Source: Inhella gelatinilytica (GTDB lineage Bacteria; Pseudomonadota; Gammaproteobacteria; Burkholderiales; Burkholderiaceae_C). From it: a DNA stretch of 64,000 nucleotides. The notes below the pieces were generated by a model that made no database searches, was not told the origin of the DNA, and saw only the letters and a program-made list of their open reading frames with translations. This document shows positions 34,685 to 42,625 of the stretch, piece after piece (within the stretch, counting starts at the first letter, position 1; every line of letters begins with the position of its first letter). Where the stretch lies: contig NZ_JAEDAL010000006.1 of assembly GCF_016093295.1 (NCBI RefSeq), forward strand, positions 1 to 64,000, written 5' to 3'. Made by a program: the position numbers and the translations under genes.

Positions 34685-34693
34685 TTGTTTTTT
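34662..34693 (+). terminator. Intrinsic terminator of peptide gene copy 2
   Basis: Perfect 10-bp stem AAAGCCCGGC/GCCGGGCTTT, loop TCT, followed by a long T-rich tail (TTGTTTTTT). A textbook Rho-independent terminator. Confidence 0.88.
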
Positions 34694-34713
34694 AACGCGC
34701 CTACGATGGGGGC

Positions 34714-35430
34714 ATGCTCAAACTGTTGACCCTGCTCTTTTCTGGTGCCAAGTTCGGCAAAGTGCTCACCAGCGCGGGCTCCATGCTGGTCTCGCTGGTG
34801 CTTTACGCCTTTGTCTTTGGGTGGCGCTACGCGGCGGGTTTCATTGCGTTGCTGTTCGTGCACGAGATGGGGCACTACGTGGCCGCCCGCCTCAAAGGCC
34901 TGCCGGTGGGGCTGCCCACGTTCATCCCCTTCATCGGCGCCTGGGTGGAACTTAAAAAGCTGCCGCACGACGCCGCCACCGAGGCCTACATCGGCATGGG
35001 CGGGCCCTTGTTGGGCACCCTGGGCGCCTTGCTGTGCTTTGCCGTGGCGCGAGGCAACCCTGAGAGCGCCTGGTTGCTGGCCGTGGCCTACAGCGGCTTC
35101 ATCCTGAATCTTTTCAATTTGATTCCCTTGCCGCCCTTCGATGGGGGCCGCATTACCAGCGTGCTGTCTCCCCGCATTTGGCTGCTGGGCGGGCCTCTCT
35201 TGGTGGCCGTGTTTTGGTGGAACCCCAGCCCCATGCTGTTGATCGTGGCCCTGCTGGCGGCCCCCCAAGCTTGGCAAGCATGGAAGCACCGGCGCAGCCC
35301 CGAAGCCGCCACCTATTACGCCGTGAGTCCCGCGCTGCGCTGGCGCTGGGGCGCGGCCTATCTCATCTTGGTCGCGTTCCTGGCCATCATGTCCCACGAT
35401 ACCCATGCACTGCTGCGGCCGCATCGCTGA
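34714..35430 (+). CDS. Site-2 (M50) membrane metalloprotease
   Basis: A 238-residue polytopic zinc protease with HEMGH (His50, Glu51, His54) in a transmembrane helix. The third ligand is Asp143 in NLIPLPPFDGGR. About six hydrophobic segments and no PDZ domain, so it belongs to the compact site-2 protease branch rather than RseP. The substrate is unknown. TACGAT lies 6 bases before the ATG and no Shine-Dalgarno is seen, hinting at a leaderless mRNA. Confidence 0.9.
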   Translation: MLKLLTLLFSGAKFGKVLTSAGSMLVSLVLYAFVFGWRYAAGFIALLFVHEMGHYVAARLKGLPVGLPTFIPFIGAWVELKKLPHDAATEAYIGMGGPLLGTLGALLCFAVARGNPESAWLLAVAYSGFILNLFNLIPLPPFDGGRITSVLSPRIWLLGGPLLVAVFWWNPSPMLLIVALLAAPQAWQAWKHRRSPEAATYYAVSPALRWRWGAAYLILVAFLAIMSHDTHALLRPHR

Positions 35431-35466
35431 CTGCAGGCCGCCCCTCAAATCGGCTAACGTCGGCTT

Positions 35467-36267
35467 ATGCGCGTCTGGAGCACGTTGATCGCGAGTTGGG
35501 TGGTTGCTGCGTCCTGCTGGGCTCAGGCAGGTGAGCGTGCCGACACGGAGATTCGAATCTGCGATGACGAAGCGGAATGGCCCCCTTACACCTACTGGGT
35601 CCGTTCCGGCACACAGAAGACCCGCGAAGTCACGGGTTACACCGTCGAAGTGATCCGACGAATTTTGACGCGCCAGAACGTGAGCTTTCGCCTGGACTTG
35701 GTGCCCTGGAAGCGCTGTGAAGAAGGCGTTCGCCACGGCAAGCCGTATCACATGTTGCTCAACGCCAGTCGGAACGCTCAGCGGGAGCGAGACTTCTGGT
35801 TGTCCCGGCCGCTCTACACCACACGAACGTTTTACTTTTGGAGTTTGCGCCAGCACCGCAATGGCCTGGACATTCAAAAACCGGCGGATTTGAAACGCTT
35901 CGTCGTGGGCGGCGTACTGGGCTATGCGTATTCGCAGTTGCAGGACGCGGAGCCGCAAAAATTTGTCCGTGCCAAAAGCTACGCCAACCTGGTGCAAATG
36001 CTGCACCACGGGCGCATTGACGTCATGGTGGTGGGCGAAGAGGTCTTTCAGGGGCTTTCGGCCCTCAGTGGATACCGGTTTGACGAGGACTTGGAGTTGG
36101 GCCGGGCCCAACTTTCGGGCGTGGGGCCCAATGCCTTCCATATGCTGTTCACGAAAGCACATCCGCTGGGCGCGCAACTCCACCACTGGGTCGAACAGGA
36201 GTTGCCCCACATGGAAGCGCGGGGGGAGTTGACCGCGCTACGCCGTCAGTTCCGGCTGGAGCCTTAA
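35467..36267 (+). CDS. Periplasmic solute-binding protein, amino-acid type (SBP_bac_3)
   Basis: A 266-residue secreted protein (signal peptide to about 20, WAQA). The bilobed family-3 binding fold shows IRICDDEAEWPPYTYW at the start, VIRRILTRQNVSFRLDLVPWKR, then VGGVLGYAYSQL and MLHHGRIDVMVVGEEV. No permease or ATPase genes are adjacent, so it may be an orphan sensor or binding protein. TAACGT 6 bases before the ATG may be its -10. Confidence 0.8.
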   Translation: MRVWSTLIASWVVAASCWAQAGERADTEIRICDDEAEWPPYTYWVRSGTQKTREVTGYTVEVIRRILTRQNVSFRLDLVPWKRCEEGVRHGKPYHMLLNASRNAQRERDFWLSRPLYTTRTFYFWSLRQHRNGLDIQKPADLKRFVVGGVLGYAYSQLQDAEPQKFVRAKSYANLVQMLHHGRIDVMVVGEEVFQGLSALSGYRFDEDLELGRAQLSGVGPNAFHMLFTKAHPLGAQLHHWVEQELPHMEARGELTALRRQFRLEP

Positions 36268-36276
36268 GCCGACCGT

Positions 36277-36966
36277 TCAGGCGTCCGGCGACCGCGCTTG
36301 TTCGCGCCAATGCTGCAGCAGGGTGAGCGTGCTCTCGACATCGGCTTCCGGCGCGGCCAATACCCGGCCGTGCGAGAGCGCGTGACCCCGGGCCGCTTTG
36401 GTGCGGGGTTCCCACAAGAGGCCATGTTGACGCACCAGCGCCTCGGCCAAATCCAACAACGGCCCGAGCTCCCCGGCCTTCCATTCCAGTTCCAACTCCT
36501 GCACACGAAGCGATCGCCCGCCGGCATGGATCTGACCCAGATCGAGTGCCATTTCCACAGCGCAGTCGACCAAGGGCAAGGGAACTCGCAGCCGTTCGAT
36601 CTCCGTCGAAAACGTCGGAATCAAAGGCCGCCGCAAGCCCGCCAACACTGCGGCGCCGAGGGCAAAGTCGTGGTGCAACGCCAGATCCAGCGCCGGGCGA
36701 CCCGCACTGACCTCCCGCGGAACTTCATGTTCGGGACGGCTCAAATCGTCCAAGGCCGGACCCTTGAGTGTCTGCACCCAAAGCTCCCCTTCGCGCCGCA
36801 ACCGCAGCCCCCAGCCGGCCTGGGCCAATTCACTGGCCTCGGTATCAAAGTAGGTGGCCGCCATGGGCAAGCTAAAAGCACCCGGCAGTTCAAGTAGCCA
36901 CGCCCACACCGCCCCCAGGGCTGCATCGGGTACGTTCAGCCGAATTTCCAATTCGCGATGGCTCAT
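36277..36966 (-). CDS. CYTH-domain protein (triphosphatase-like)
   Basis: A 229-residue protein beginning with ELEIRL, the acidic strand of CYTH triphosphate tunnel enzymes. Paired basic/acidic strands follow: ATYFDTEASELAQAGWGLRLRRE, WVQTLKGP, FSTEIERLRV, AVEMALDLGQI and VQELELEWK. The C-terminal part is helical, without a full CHAD domain. Inorganic triphosphatase activity is the best guess. A GTG at 36984 is an alternative start. Confidence 0.8.
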   Translation of the reverse strand: MSHRELEIRLNVPDAALGAVWAWLLELPGAFSLPMAATYFDTEASELAQAGWGLRLRREGELWVQTLKGPALDDLSRPEHEVPREVSAGRPALDLALHHDFALGAAVLAGLRRPLIPTFSTEIERLRVPLPLVDCAVEMALDLGQIHAGGRSLRVQELELEWKAGELGPLLDLAEALVRQHGLLWEPRTKAARGHALSHGRVLAAPEADVESTLTLLQHWREQARSPDA

Positions 36967-37060
36967 GGGCGCGTCAGGGGTCACGGGGCAGGATCAGCAC
37001 AAAGGCCCTGCATTGTCCAAGCATGTAGCCGCCCTCGCCAATCGAATGGTTCGCGCATCG

Positions 37061-37075
37061 TTCAATTAATTTGAA
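37061..37075. promoter_or_regulatory. AT-rich inverted repeat upstream of cytochrome b561
   Basis: TTCAA-TTAAT-TTGAA stands out in a GC-rich background 59 bp before the b561 ATG. It may be an operator for the b561-yceI run; no binding protein is identifiable. Confidence 0.3.
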
Positions 37076-37133
37076 ACATTTCGTGAACGCACCGCGCACC
37101 GCCCAGCGCAAAGTGCACGGCACACTGCCGGCC

Positions 37134-37667
37134 ATGACGCCAACGATTCCCCGATACACGCGCCCTGCCATCGCCCTGCACTGGCTGATGGCCCTGGGCC
37201 TCTTGGCCACGATCGCCGTGGGCTGGTGGGCTGCCGGCCTGCCCATGAGCCCGCAGCGACTCAAGGCCCTGAACAACCACAAATGGCTGGGCGTCACCCT
37301 GCTGGGCTTGGCGCTCGTTCGCGGGATATGGCGCCTCCGTCACGCCCCGCCGCCGCCGACACCCATGCCCGACCACCAACGGCTGATGGCGCAGTGGGTG
37401 CATGGGGCGCTATATGCCTTGATGTTGCTGGTCCCCTTGCTGGGCTGGGCTTACAGCAATGCAGCCGGATTTCCTGTCGTGTGGCTGGGGATCCTGCCGC
37501 TGCCCGATCTGGTTCCCAAAGACCCTGCTTGGGCCGAGCTTTTCAAAGGGCTGCACAAAATTGCCGCCTGGGGCTTGGTCGCGCTGATCGCGGCCCACAT
37601 CGCCGCAGCGGTGAAACATCATTTCATCGACCGCGATGGCCTTTTGAACCGCATGCGTTGGCATTAA
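37134..37667 (+). CDS. Cytochrome b561
   Basis: A 177-residue integral membrane dihaem b-type cytochrome. Four hydrophobic helices carry the histidines: ALHWLMALGLLA (His near 15), LNNHKWLGV (near 45), a third near GLHKIAAWG and a fourth in LIAAHIAAAVKHHF. It passes electrons between quinol and periplasmic acceptors. The ATG abuts CACACT 7 bases upstream. YceI genes follow immediately, the common yceI-yceJ pairing. Confidence 0.92.
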   Translation: MTPTIPRYTRPAIALHWLMALGLLATIAVGWWAAGLPMSPQRLKALNNHKWLGVTLLGLALVRGIWRLRHAPPPPTPMPDHQRLMAQWVHGALYALMLLVPLLGWAYSNAAGFPVVWLGILPLPDLVPKDPAWAELFKGLHKIAAWGLVALIAAHIAAAVKHHFIDRDGLLNRMRWH

Positions 37668-38228
37668 ATGAACCTCTCCGCTCTGACCCTTTCGCTCGGC
37701 GCCCTGTTGCTCTCGCCGATCGCCCTGTCCCAGTCCCTGGCCCCCGGGGGCGAGGTCGTATTTGTCAGCAAGCAGATGGGGGTGCCGGTGGAAGGGCGCT
37801 TCAAGTCCTTCAAGCTGGATCGGCTGCAGTTCGATCCCAAGCGGCCCGAGGCAGCCCAGCTCAGTTTGAGCATCCAACTCAAGAGCGCGAGCCTGGGGAC
37901 GCCCGAAGTCGAAGCCGAGCTGGCGAAACCCGAATGGTTTGACAGCACCAAGCACCCCGACGCGCAATTCCTGGCCCAGACGGTACGCGCCGTCGGCCCC
38001 GCACGCTTTGAGGCCAGCGGCCGGCTGAGCCTGAAGGGCCAAACCCGCCCGCTCACCGTGGTTTTTCAATTGCAGCCCCAAGGCCCCATCACGCTCGCCG
38101 GCGGCCAGTTCACGCTTCTGCGGAGCGACTGGAAGATCGGCAGCGGCGACTGGGCCGATGCGAGCCTGGTGGCGCACGAGGTGCAAGTGCGCTTCAAGTT
38201 CCCGTTAAGCGGCCTCGCGCCGCTTTGA
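37668..38228 (+). CDS. YceI family periplasmic protein
   Basis: A 186-residue lipocalin-like YceI protein with a signal peptide (about 1-21). It shows the pattern of family strands: VVFVSKQMGVPVEGRF, AQLSLSIQLKSASLGTPEV, WFDSTKHPDAQFLAQ and the closing LSLKGQTRPLTVVF. Starts directly at the b561 stop with no spacer. It binds a lipophilic ligand by family knowledge. Confidence 0.9.
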   Translation: MNLSALTLSLGALLLSPIALSQSLAPGGEVVFVSKQMGVPVEGRFKSFKLDRLQFDPKRPEAAQLSLSIQLKSASLGTPEVEAELAKPEWFDSTKHPDAQFLAQTVRAVGPARFEASGRLSLKGQTRPLTVVFQLQPQGPITLAGGQFTLLRSDWKIGSGDWADASLVAHEVQVRFKFPLSGLAPL

Positions 38229-38250
38229 TTTCTTTCCTTCTGGAGTTTTG

Positions 38251-38817
38251 ATGAAACGTATCGCTTTGTTGTCCCTGGCCTGCGCGGCCGGCTTGGCGCA
38301 CGCGGAACCCGCCACCTACAAGCTGGACCCCACCCACAGCTTTGTGACCTTTGAGGTGCGTCACTTCGGTACCAGCACAAACCGGGGACGCTTTGACAAG
38401 AAAGAAGGGCAGATCACGGTGGACACTGCGGCCAAAACGGGTCGCGCTGAGATCACGATTGACATGACGTCGATCAGCACCGGCACGCCCAACTTTGACC
38501 GCCATCTGAAGAGCAAGGACTTCTTCGACGCCGAGCAACACGCGACAGCCCGTTTCGTGGGCACGCAATTCGAGTTTGACGGCGACAAAATCAAGTCCGT
38601 CAGCGGCGAGTTGACGATGCTGGGCAAAACGGCCCCGGTCAAACTCACCGCCACCCACTACAACTGCTATGCCCATCCCATGCTGAAGGTGCAAGCCTGC
38701 GGCGGCGACTTTGAAGCCACGATTCAGCGCAGCGCCTGGGGCATGGGCTATGGGGCGGCCTTCATTCCGGACGCCGTCAAGCTGGTGATTCAGGTGGAAG
38801 GCTTGAAGCAGCCCTAA
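38251..38817 (+). CDS. YceI family periplasmic protein
   Basis: A 188-residue YceI protein with a signal peptide (about 1-18, AHA). Canonical features: YKLDPTHSFVTFEVRHFG, IDMTSISTGTPNFDRHLKS, FFDAEQHATARFVGT and a cysteine pair near the C-terminus (NCYAHPMLKVQACGG). GGAG 6 bases before the ATG. Third member of the b561-yceI-yceI run; closer to E. coli YceI than the preceding gene. Confidence 0.93.
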   Translation: MKRIALLSLACAAGLAHAEPATYKLDPTHSFVTFEVRHFGTSTNRGRFDKKEGQITVDTAAKTGRAEITIDMTSISTGTPNFDRHLKSKDFFDAEQHATARFVGTQFEFDGDKIKSVSGELTMLGKTAPVKLTATHYNCYAHPMLKVQACGGDFEATIQRSAWGMGYGAAFIPDAVKLVIQVEGLKQP

Positions 38818-38855
38818 AGCCCCAAGCAAACGCTCCCACTTCTGCTGCTCCGGGC

Positions 38856-39506
38856 TCAGCCCTGGGGCAGCAGGCAGTACGGCGCGGGAATGCCTTCAAG
38901 TTCGAAGGTGCGTTGAACGGCCGGGCGGGCGCTGAGCCCCGCCACCAAACGCGCCAGGTTGGGGCAAGCCTCGACGGCTGGCGTTGCAAACCACCGGCCC
39001 CAGCGCACCAGCATCAAGAGGAACAGGTCGACCACCGTCGGCTCCTCCCCCAGGAGGTAGGGCCCTGCCGCGCCCAACTCCGCATCGATCTGGCGGAACA
39101 GGGCCAGGGTATTGGCTTCGGCCTTGGTTTTCACCGCCGGAACCGCGTCGGGCAGGTCAATCAGGCGATCCGGGTAGAAATAGGCCACCAGCGCCGGCTG
39201 CACGCTGTTGGTCAAGAACATCAGCCACTTGTAAAGCTGGCCCCGCTGCGCAGGATCCGTCGGCAGCGCCCAAGGTCCCTGGGTCTTCTCCGCCAGGTAG
39301 AGACAAATCGCGGCCGATTCGTAAAGCACGGTCTCCCCGTCGACCAGCGTTGGCACCCGACCATGGGGGTTGAGCTTCAAGTACGCCGGCTGCTTGTGCT
39401 CCTGCTTGGCTCCATCCAACGCCACGAACTCGTACGGTTGCTGCGTTTCTTCGAGCAGCAAGCGCACGACCAGGGAGGCGGAACCGGGGAATCCGTACAG
39501 TCGCAT
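38856..39506 (-). CDS. Glutathione S-transferase family protein
   Basis: A 216-residue GST. The thioredoxin-like N-terminal domain has LYGFPGSASLVVRLLLEE, then NPHGRVPTLVDG with the cis-proline and the glutathione-binding ESAAICLYLAE. The helical C-terminal domain follows, with the conserved Asp in PTVVDLFLLMLVRWG. AAGGAG lies upstream of the ATG. The substrate is unknown. Confidence 0.92.
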   Translation of the reverse strand: MRLYGFPGSASLVVRLLLEETQQPYEFVALDGAKQEHKQPAYLKLNPHGRVPTLVDGETVLYESAAICLYLAEKTQGPWALPTDPAQRGQLYKWLMFLTNSVQPALVAYFYPDRLIDLPDAVPAVKTKAEANTLALFRQIDAELGAAGPYLLGEEPTVVDLFLLMLVRWGRWFATPAVEACPNLARLVAGLSARPAVQRTFELEGIPAPYCLLPQG

Positions 39507-39681
39507 GGGGGTCTCCTTCAAAGGTCGGCCATTCTGCCCAGGGCGGCAATCCATCCGAAAGTCATGCCGTTCATCTGCAGCGTCGACGGTCTGTCCGCCG
39601 CTCCTGCGGCCAGTCCACCGCAAACACCAGTCGGTCGCGCGGACCCGGCGCGGGCCAGCGCAAGCCCCTAGAGTGCGGGCC

Positions 39682-41172
39682 ATGGACAAATCGCCCCGCA
39701 TCCCCGCCTGGATCACCGACCCGCTTTGGCGTGAGCGCCTCAGCCGCTGGACCGTGACCAGCATTGCCGCCTTTCATCGCTATGCCCAGTGGCTGGTGCG
39801 CATGAGTTGGTGGCGCTTTGCAGGCTACTCCATCGGCTTGCTGATCGCGGTCCATCTGTTTACCGGCATCTTCCTGACCTGGCGCTTCACGGAAACCGTG
39901 TCCGCCCAGCGGGCCGCCCTGCCGGAGATGCCTGAAATGCCGGAGCTACCCGCCCCCCCCCAACACCCGGGCACCCCGGATGAAGAGGAGGTGCCTGAAC
40001 CTCCGGCCCCGGGCGCCAGCGGCTCGGTGGGCGACGTCAGCATCCAGATCGGCAAGAAGGGCGTCTTTATCGGCACCAAGGACGGCAAGGGTGAGGCCGC
40101 GCAAGTGGACATCCATCCGGGCGGCGTGCGCATCGTGGCGCCCCGCGAGCCGGGAAGTGCCGCTTCGGCGCCCCCCCAGGTGTTCGAAATCAAACTGCCG
40201 CAGTCCGTCAGCGAAGAGCTGCGCAAAGAAGTCGAGCGCGACATGAACAAGGCCGCCCAGGACGCCGCCCGGGAAGCCCGCAATCAAGTGGAACAGGAGT
40301 ACCAAAAGGAACTCCGCCAGTGGCAGCGCGATTACGAACGCGCCCTCAAAGAATGGAAAAGCCAGGCCCGCGAAAAGGCCACCCGCACCCGCGTGGTGCA
40401 CGCCGGCGAAGCGCTGGAAAACTTGGCCGCGTTGTGGGTCATGCTCAGCCTCGTCATCAAGGCCACTTACAAGGGCCGGCAAGAAGCCGAAGCCAAGGCC
40501 GCTGCAGCGGAAGAAACCGCCGAGGCCGAGGCCCTGCGCCGCCAACTGGCGGAAGCGCGCTTGAACACCATGCAGGCGCAAGTGGAACCGCACTTCTTGT
40601 TCAACACGTTGGCGTCCATCGACCACCTGATCGAAGTCGACCCCAAGCGCGCCAGCCAAATGCAAAAGAACCTGATCGCCCTGCTGCGCGCCACCATGCC
40701 CACCATGCGCGAAGCCAACGGGCAGGGTAACGGGCTGCGTGACTTGAAGCGCGAAATGGCGGTGGTGCGGCCCTACCTGGAGATTCTGCAAGTGCGGATG
40801 GAAGAGCGCCTGCAGGTGGACATTGACGTGCCCGAAGGCCTGCTCTCCGCCGAATTCCCGCCCATGATCATTCAGAGCCTGGTTGAAAACGCCATCAAGC
40901 ACGGGCTGGAGCCCAAACCCGAGGGGGGCAGTTTGGCGGTTCGGGCTCGCATTGAACACGGCAAGCTGGTCGTGGAAGTGGCCGACACCGGCCTCGGGTT
41001 TGGCCGCGCGGCCACCAGCGGCACGGGGGTGGGCTTGGCCAACACCCGCGAACGCCTACAACTTCTCTTTGGTAACAAGGCGAGCCTGACCGTCGCCGAG
41101 AACCAACCCTGCGGCACGATCATCCGGGTGGCTGTGCCGTACAAGAGCAACGAACCGGAACAAGGAGCCTGA
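39682..41172 (+). CDS. LytS/YehU-type sensor histidine kinase with a large proline- and coiled-coil-rich segment
   Basis: A 496-residue kinase. TM1 covers about 46-67. An acidic proline-rich spacer (about 80-110, MPEMPELPAPP) is followed by a beta segment (DVSIQIGKKGVFIGTKDGKG, 118-137) and a long charged coiled coil (about 175-240). A weak second hydrophobic segment lies near 247-261. The His_kinase domain has phosphoacceptor His304 in EPHFLFNTL; the ATPase has VENAIKHGL and GTGVGLANTRERL. TAGAGT lies 7 bases before the ATG (possibly leaderless). It is cotranscribed with a small membrane protein and a LytTR regulator. Confidence 0.9.
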   Translation: MDKSPRIPAWITDPLWRERLSRWTVTSIAAFHRYAQWLVRMSWWRFAGYSIGLLIAVHLFTGIFLTWRFTETVSAQRAALPEMPEMPELPAPPQHPGTPDEEEVPEPPAPGASGSVGDVSIQIGKKGVFIGTKDGKGEAAQVDIHPGGVRIVAPREPGSAASAPPQVFEIKLPQSVSEELRKEVERDMNKAAQDAAREARNQVEQEYQKELRQWQRDYERALKEWKSQAREKATRTRVVHAGEALENLAALWVMLSLVIKATYKGRQEAEAKAAAAEETAEAEALRRQLAEARLNTMQAQVEPHFLFNTLASIDHLIEVDPKRASQMQKNLIALLRATMPTMREANGQGNGLRDLKREMAVVRPYLEILQVRMEERLQVDIDVPEGLLSAEFPPMIIQSLVENAIKHGLEPKPEGGSLAVRARIEHGKLVVEVADTGLGFGRAATSGTGVGLANTRERLQLLFGNKASLTVAENQPCGTIIRVAVPYKSNEPEQGA

Positions 41173-41174
41173 TC

Positions 41175-41606
41175 ATGAGCAAGTTTCTGAAGTGGGTGGG
41201 CTGGAGCAGCCTGATTCTGTTGGTCTTGAGCCTGGCCTTGGGCAGCTTGATTCTGGGCATCGGGCTGGAACACGCGTCGGATGCCGGGACCTGGCAAGTG
41301 GTCGTGGACGGCGAGGATCTGTGGTCCGGCGAGGTGTCCGAATGGATGGGGACGCACACAGAGCACGGCCCCCTGGGATGGATCGCCGCGGCACTGGCCT
41401 GTGGCTTCACGGTGCTGGTGGTCGTTCCCCTGGCCTTGATGCTGGGCGTCGGTCTGCCCATCTTGGTCATGCTCGCCGTTTTTGGCGGCTTGGGTCTGCT
41501 CTTTGCGGGCATGTCGCTGGCGGTGCTGGCGCCGTTCTTGCTGCCGCTGCTGCTGGTATGGTGGGTGCTCAAGCGCAACCGCAGGACGCCGGTGGCGCGG
41601 ACCTGA
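41175..41606 (+). CDS. Small membrane protein between kinase and regulator genes
   Basis: A 143-residue protein with three to four hydrophobic segments (about 8-32, 68-96, 96-112 and 112-132) and an exposed loop of about 33-67 rich in Trp, Glu, Asp and His (WQVVVDGEDLWSGEVSEWMG). I do not recognise a family. Strong AAGGAG ribosome site, 2-nt spacing from the kinase stop and 10-nt spacing to the regulator start make it part of the sensory operon, perhaps as an accessory sensor. Confidence 0.75.
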   Translation: MSKFLKWVGWSSLILLVLSLALGSLILGIGLEHASDAGTWQVVVDGEDLWSGEVSEWMGTHTEHGPLGWIAAALACGFTVLVVVPLALMLGVGLPILVMLAVFGGLGLLFAGMSLAVLAPFLLPLLLVWWVLKRNRRTPVART

Positions 41607-41616
41607 GGAGGATTCC

Positions 41617-42417
41617 ATGAGCATTCGCGCCATCCTGGCCGACGACGAACGATTGATGCGCGAGCAACTGCGCGCGCGCTTGACCGAGGTGTGGCCTGAT
41701 CTGGAGATCGTGGCGGAGGCCAAGAACGGCCTGGAGGCGGTCGAGCTGACGCGGGAGCACAAACCGGATCTGTGCCTGCTGGACATCCGCATGCCCGGCC
41801 TCACCGGCGTCGAGGCCGCGCGACAGATTGCCCAGTTGGAAGAAACGGACGATTGGCGCATTCCCGAAATCGTCTTCATCACGGCCTACGACCAGTACGC
41901 CGTGGAGGCCTTCGAGCAAGGGGTGGCCGACTACGTGCTCAAGCCGGCAGAGCGCGAGCGCCTGCAGTTGACGGTCGAGCGCCTGAAGAAACGCTTTGCA
42001 GCGCGCGACAGTGGCGAGGGCGACCCCGAAAAACCCATTCAGCAACTGCTGCACCGCCTCTCGGCCCAGCTCAATCCCAACCAACCACCGCGCTACTTGG
42101 AGTGGATTCAGGCTTCGGTCGGCCAGGAGATCCGCATGATTCCGGTCAGCGAGATCCTGTTTTTCATCAGCGACGAGAAATACACCCGGGTGCAGACCGA
42201 GCAGATTGAAGCGCTGATCCGCAAACCCATCAAAGAGCTGGTGGACGAGTTGGACCCGCACCTGTTCTGGCAAATCCATCGCTCCACCCTGGTGAACGTC
42301 AAAGCCATCACCGGGGTGAGCCGCGACTTCCGAGGGCGTCAGTTGGTGGCAATTCGCGGCGTGAACGAAAAGCTGGAAGTCAGCCGCAGCTACACCCACC
42401 TGTTCAAGGGGATGTAA
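41617..42417 (+). CDS. LytTR-family response regulator
   Basis: A 266-residue regulator. The receiver has phosphoacceptor Asp56 in LLDIRMPG, ADYVLKPAERE with the conserved Lys, and a YDQYAVEAF stretch typical of LytTR regulators. The C-terminal LytTR DNA-binding domain (about 160-265) shows ILFFISDEKYTRVQT, FWQIHRSTLVNV and LEVSRSYTHLFKGM. GAGGAG lies upstream of the ATG. Third gene of the kinase-membrane protein-regulator operon. Confidence 0.94.
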   Translation: MSIRAILADDERLMREQLRARLTEVWPDLEIVAEAKNGLEAVELTREHKPDLCLLDIRMPGLTGVEAARQIAQLEETDDWRIPEIVFITAYDQYAVEAFEQGVADYVLKPAERERLQLTVERLKKRFAARDSGEGDPEKPIQQLLHRLSAQLNPNQPPRYLEWIQASVGQEIRMIPVSEILFFISDEKYTRVQTEQIEALIRKPIKELVDELDPHLFWQIHRSTLVNVKAITGVSRDFRGRQLVAIRGVNEKLEVSRSYTHLFKGM

Positions 42418-42442
42418 GGCGCGGGCGTTCGTGCAGTTCTTG

Positions 42443-42479
42443 GCGCATGTCACACTTTGATATATACGGTGTGGTGCGC
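42443..42479 (+). promoter_or_regulatory. Imperfect inverted repeat centred on a TATATA box
   Basis: CACAC (42451-42455) and GTGTG (42469-42473), with outer GCGC (42443-42446) and GCGC (42476-42479), flank TATATA (42461-42466). It resembles an operator over a -10 element. TTGGCG at 42440-42445 could be a weak -35 with a 15-bp spacer. Confidence 0.45.
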
Positions 42480-42480
42480 T

Positions 42481-42494
42481 CCTCCATTTGGAGG
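42481..42494 (+). promoter_or_regulatory. Short hairpin that would mask a GGAGG ribosome site
   Basis: CCTCC-ATTT-GGAGG. The GGAGG arm is a near-perfect Shine-Dalgarno 8 bases before an ATG at 42503, so the hairpin would hide it until opened. Confidence 0.5.
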
Positions 42495-42502
42495 GCCGCA
42501 GA

Positions 42503-42625
42503 ATGCCATCTCGCCCCCTACAGTGCCTCATCGCTGTCATCAACAAACGAGGCCTCCAAGGGGATTTGGTAGGCGGTCGGGCTGAAGAACCGCTGGTTCG
42601 CAGCCCGATTCTTTTTTGGGAAGCC
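42503..42625 (+). other. In-frame leader ORF (possible N-terminal extension of the regulator)
   Basis: Starting at the ATG with the GGAGG site, 41 codons read MPSRPLQC...FWEA without a stop and continue in frame into the regulator at 42626. No receiver domain has such an N-terminal extension that I know of. The segment crosses a terminator-like hairpin. It may be an alternative long N-terminus or a translated leader that keeps the hairpin open. Confidence 0.4.
42577..42617 (+). terminator. Intrinsic-terminator-like hairpin just before a regulator start
   Basis: Stem TCGGGCTG/CAGCCCGA (42577-42584 with 42601-42608) encloses an inner stem GAACC/GGTTC with loop GCT. TTCTTTTTT follows (42609-42617). 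It ends 8 bases before the regulator ATG at 42626. It may end a leader or small RNA of about 140 nt or act as a conditional attenuator. Confidence 0.7.

Noticed and set aside
32113-34700. A transposon or integron carrying hipBA.
   Set aside because: No transposase, recombinase, terminal inverted repeats or target-site duplication is visible; the repeats are duplicated gene units.
39507-39681. Possible leader or small gene between the GST and LytS-type kinase genes.
   Set aside because: Only a -10-like TAGAGT next to the kinase start stands out; no ORF with a ribosome site and no terminator was seen.
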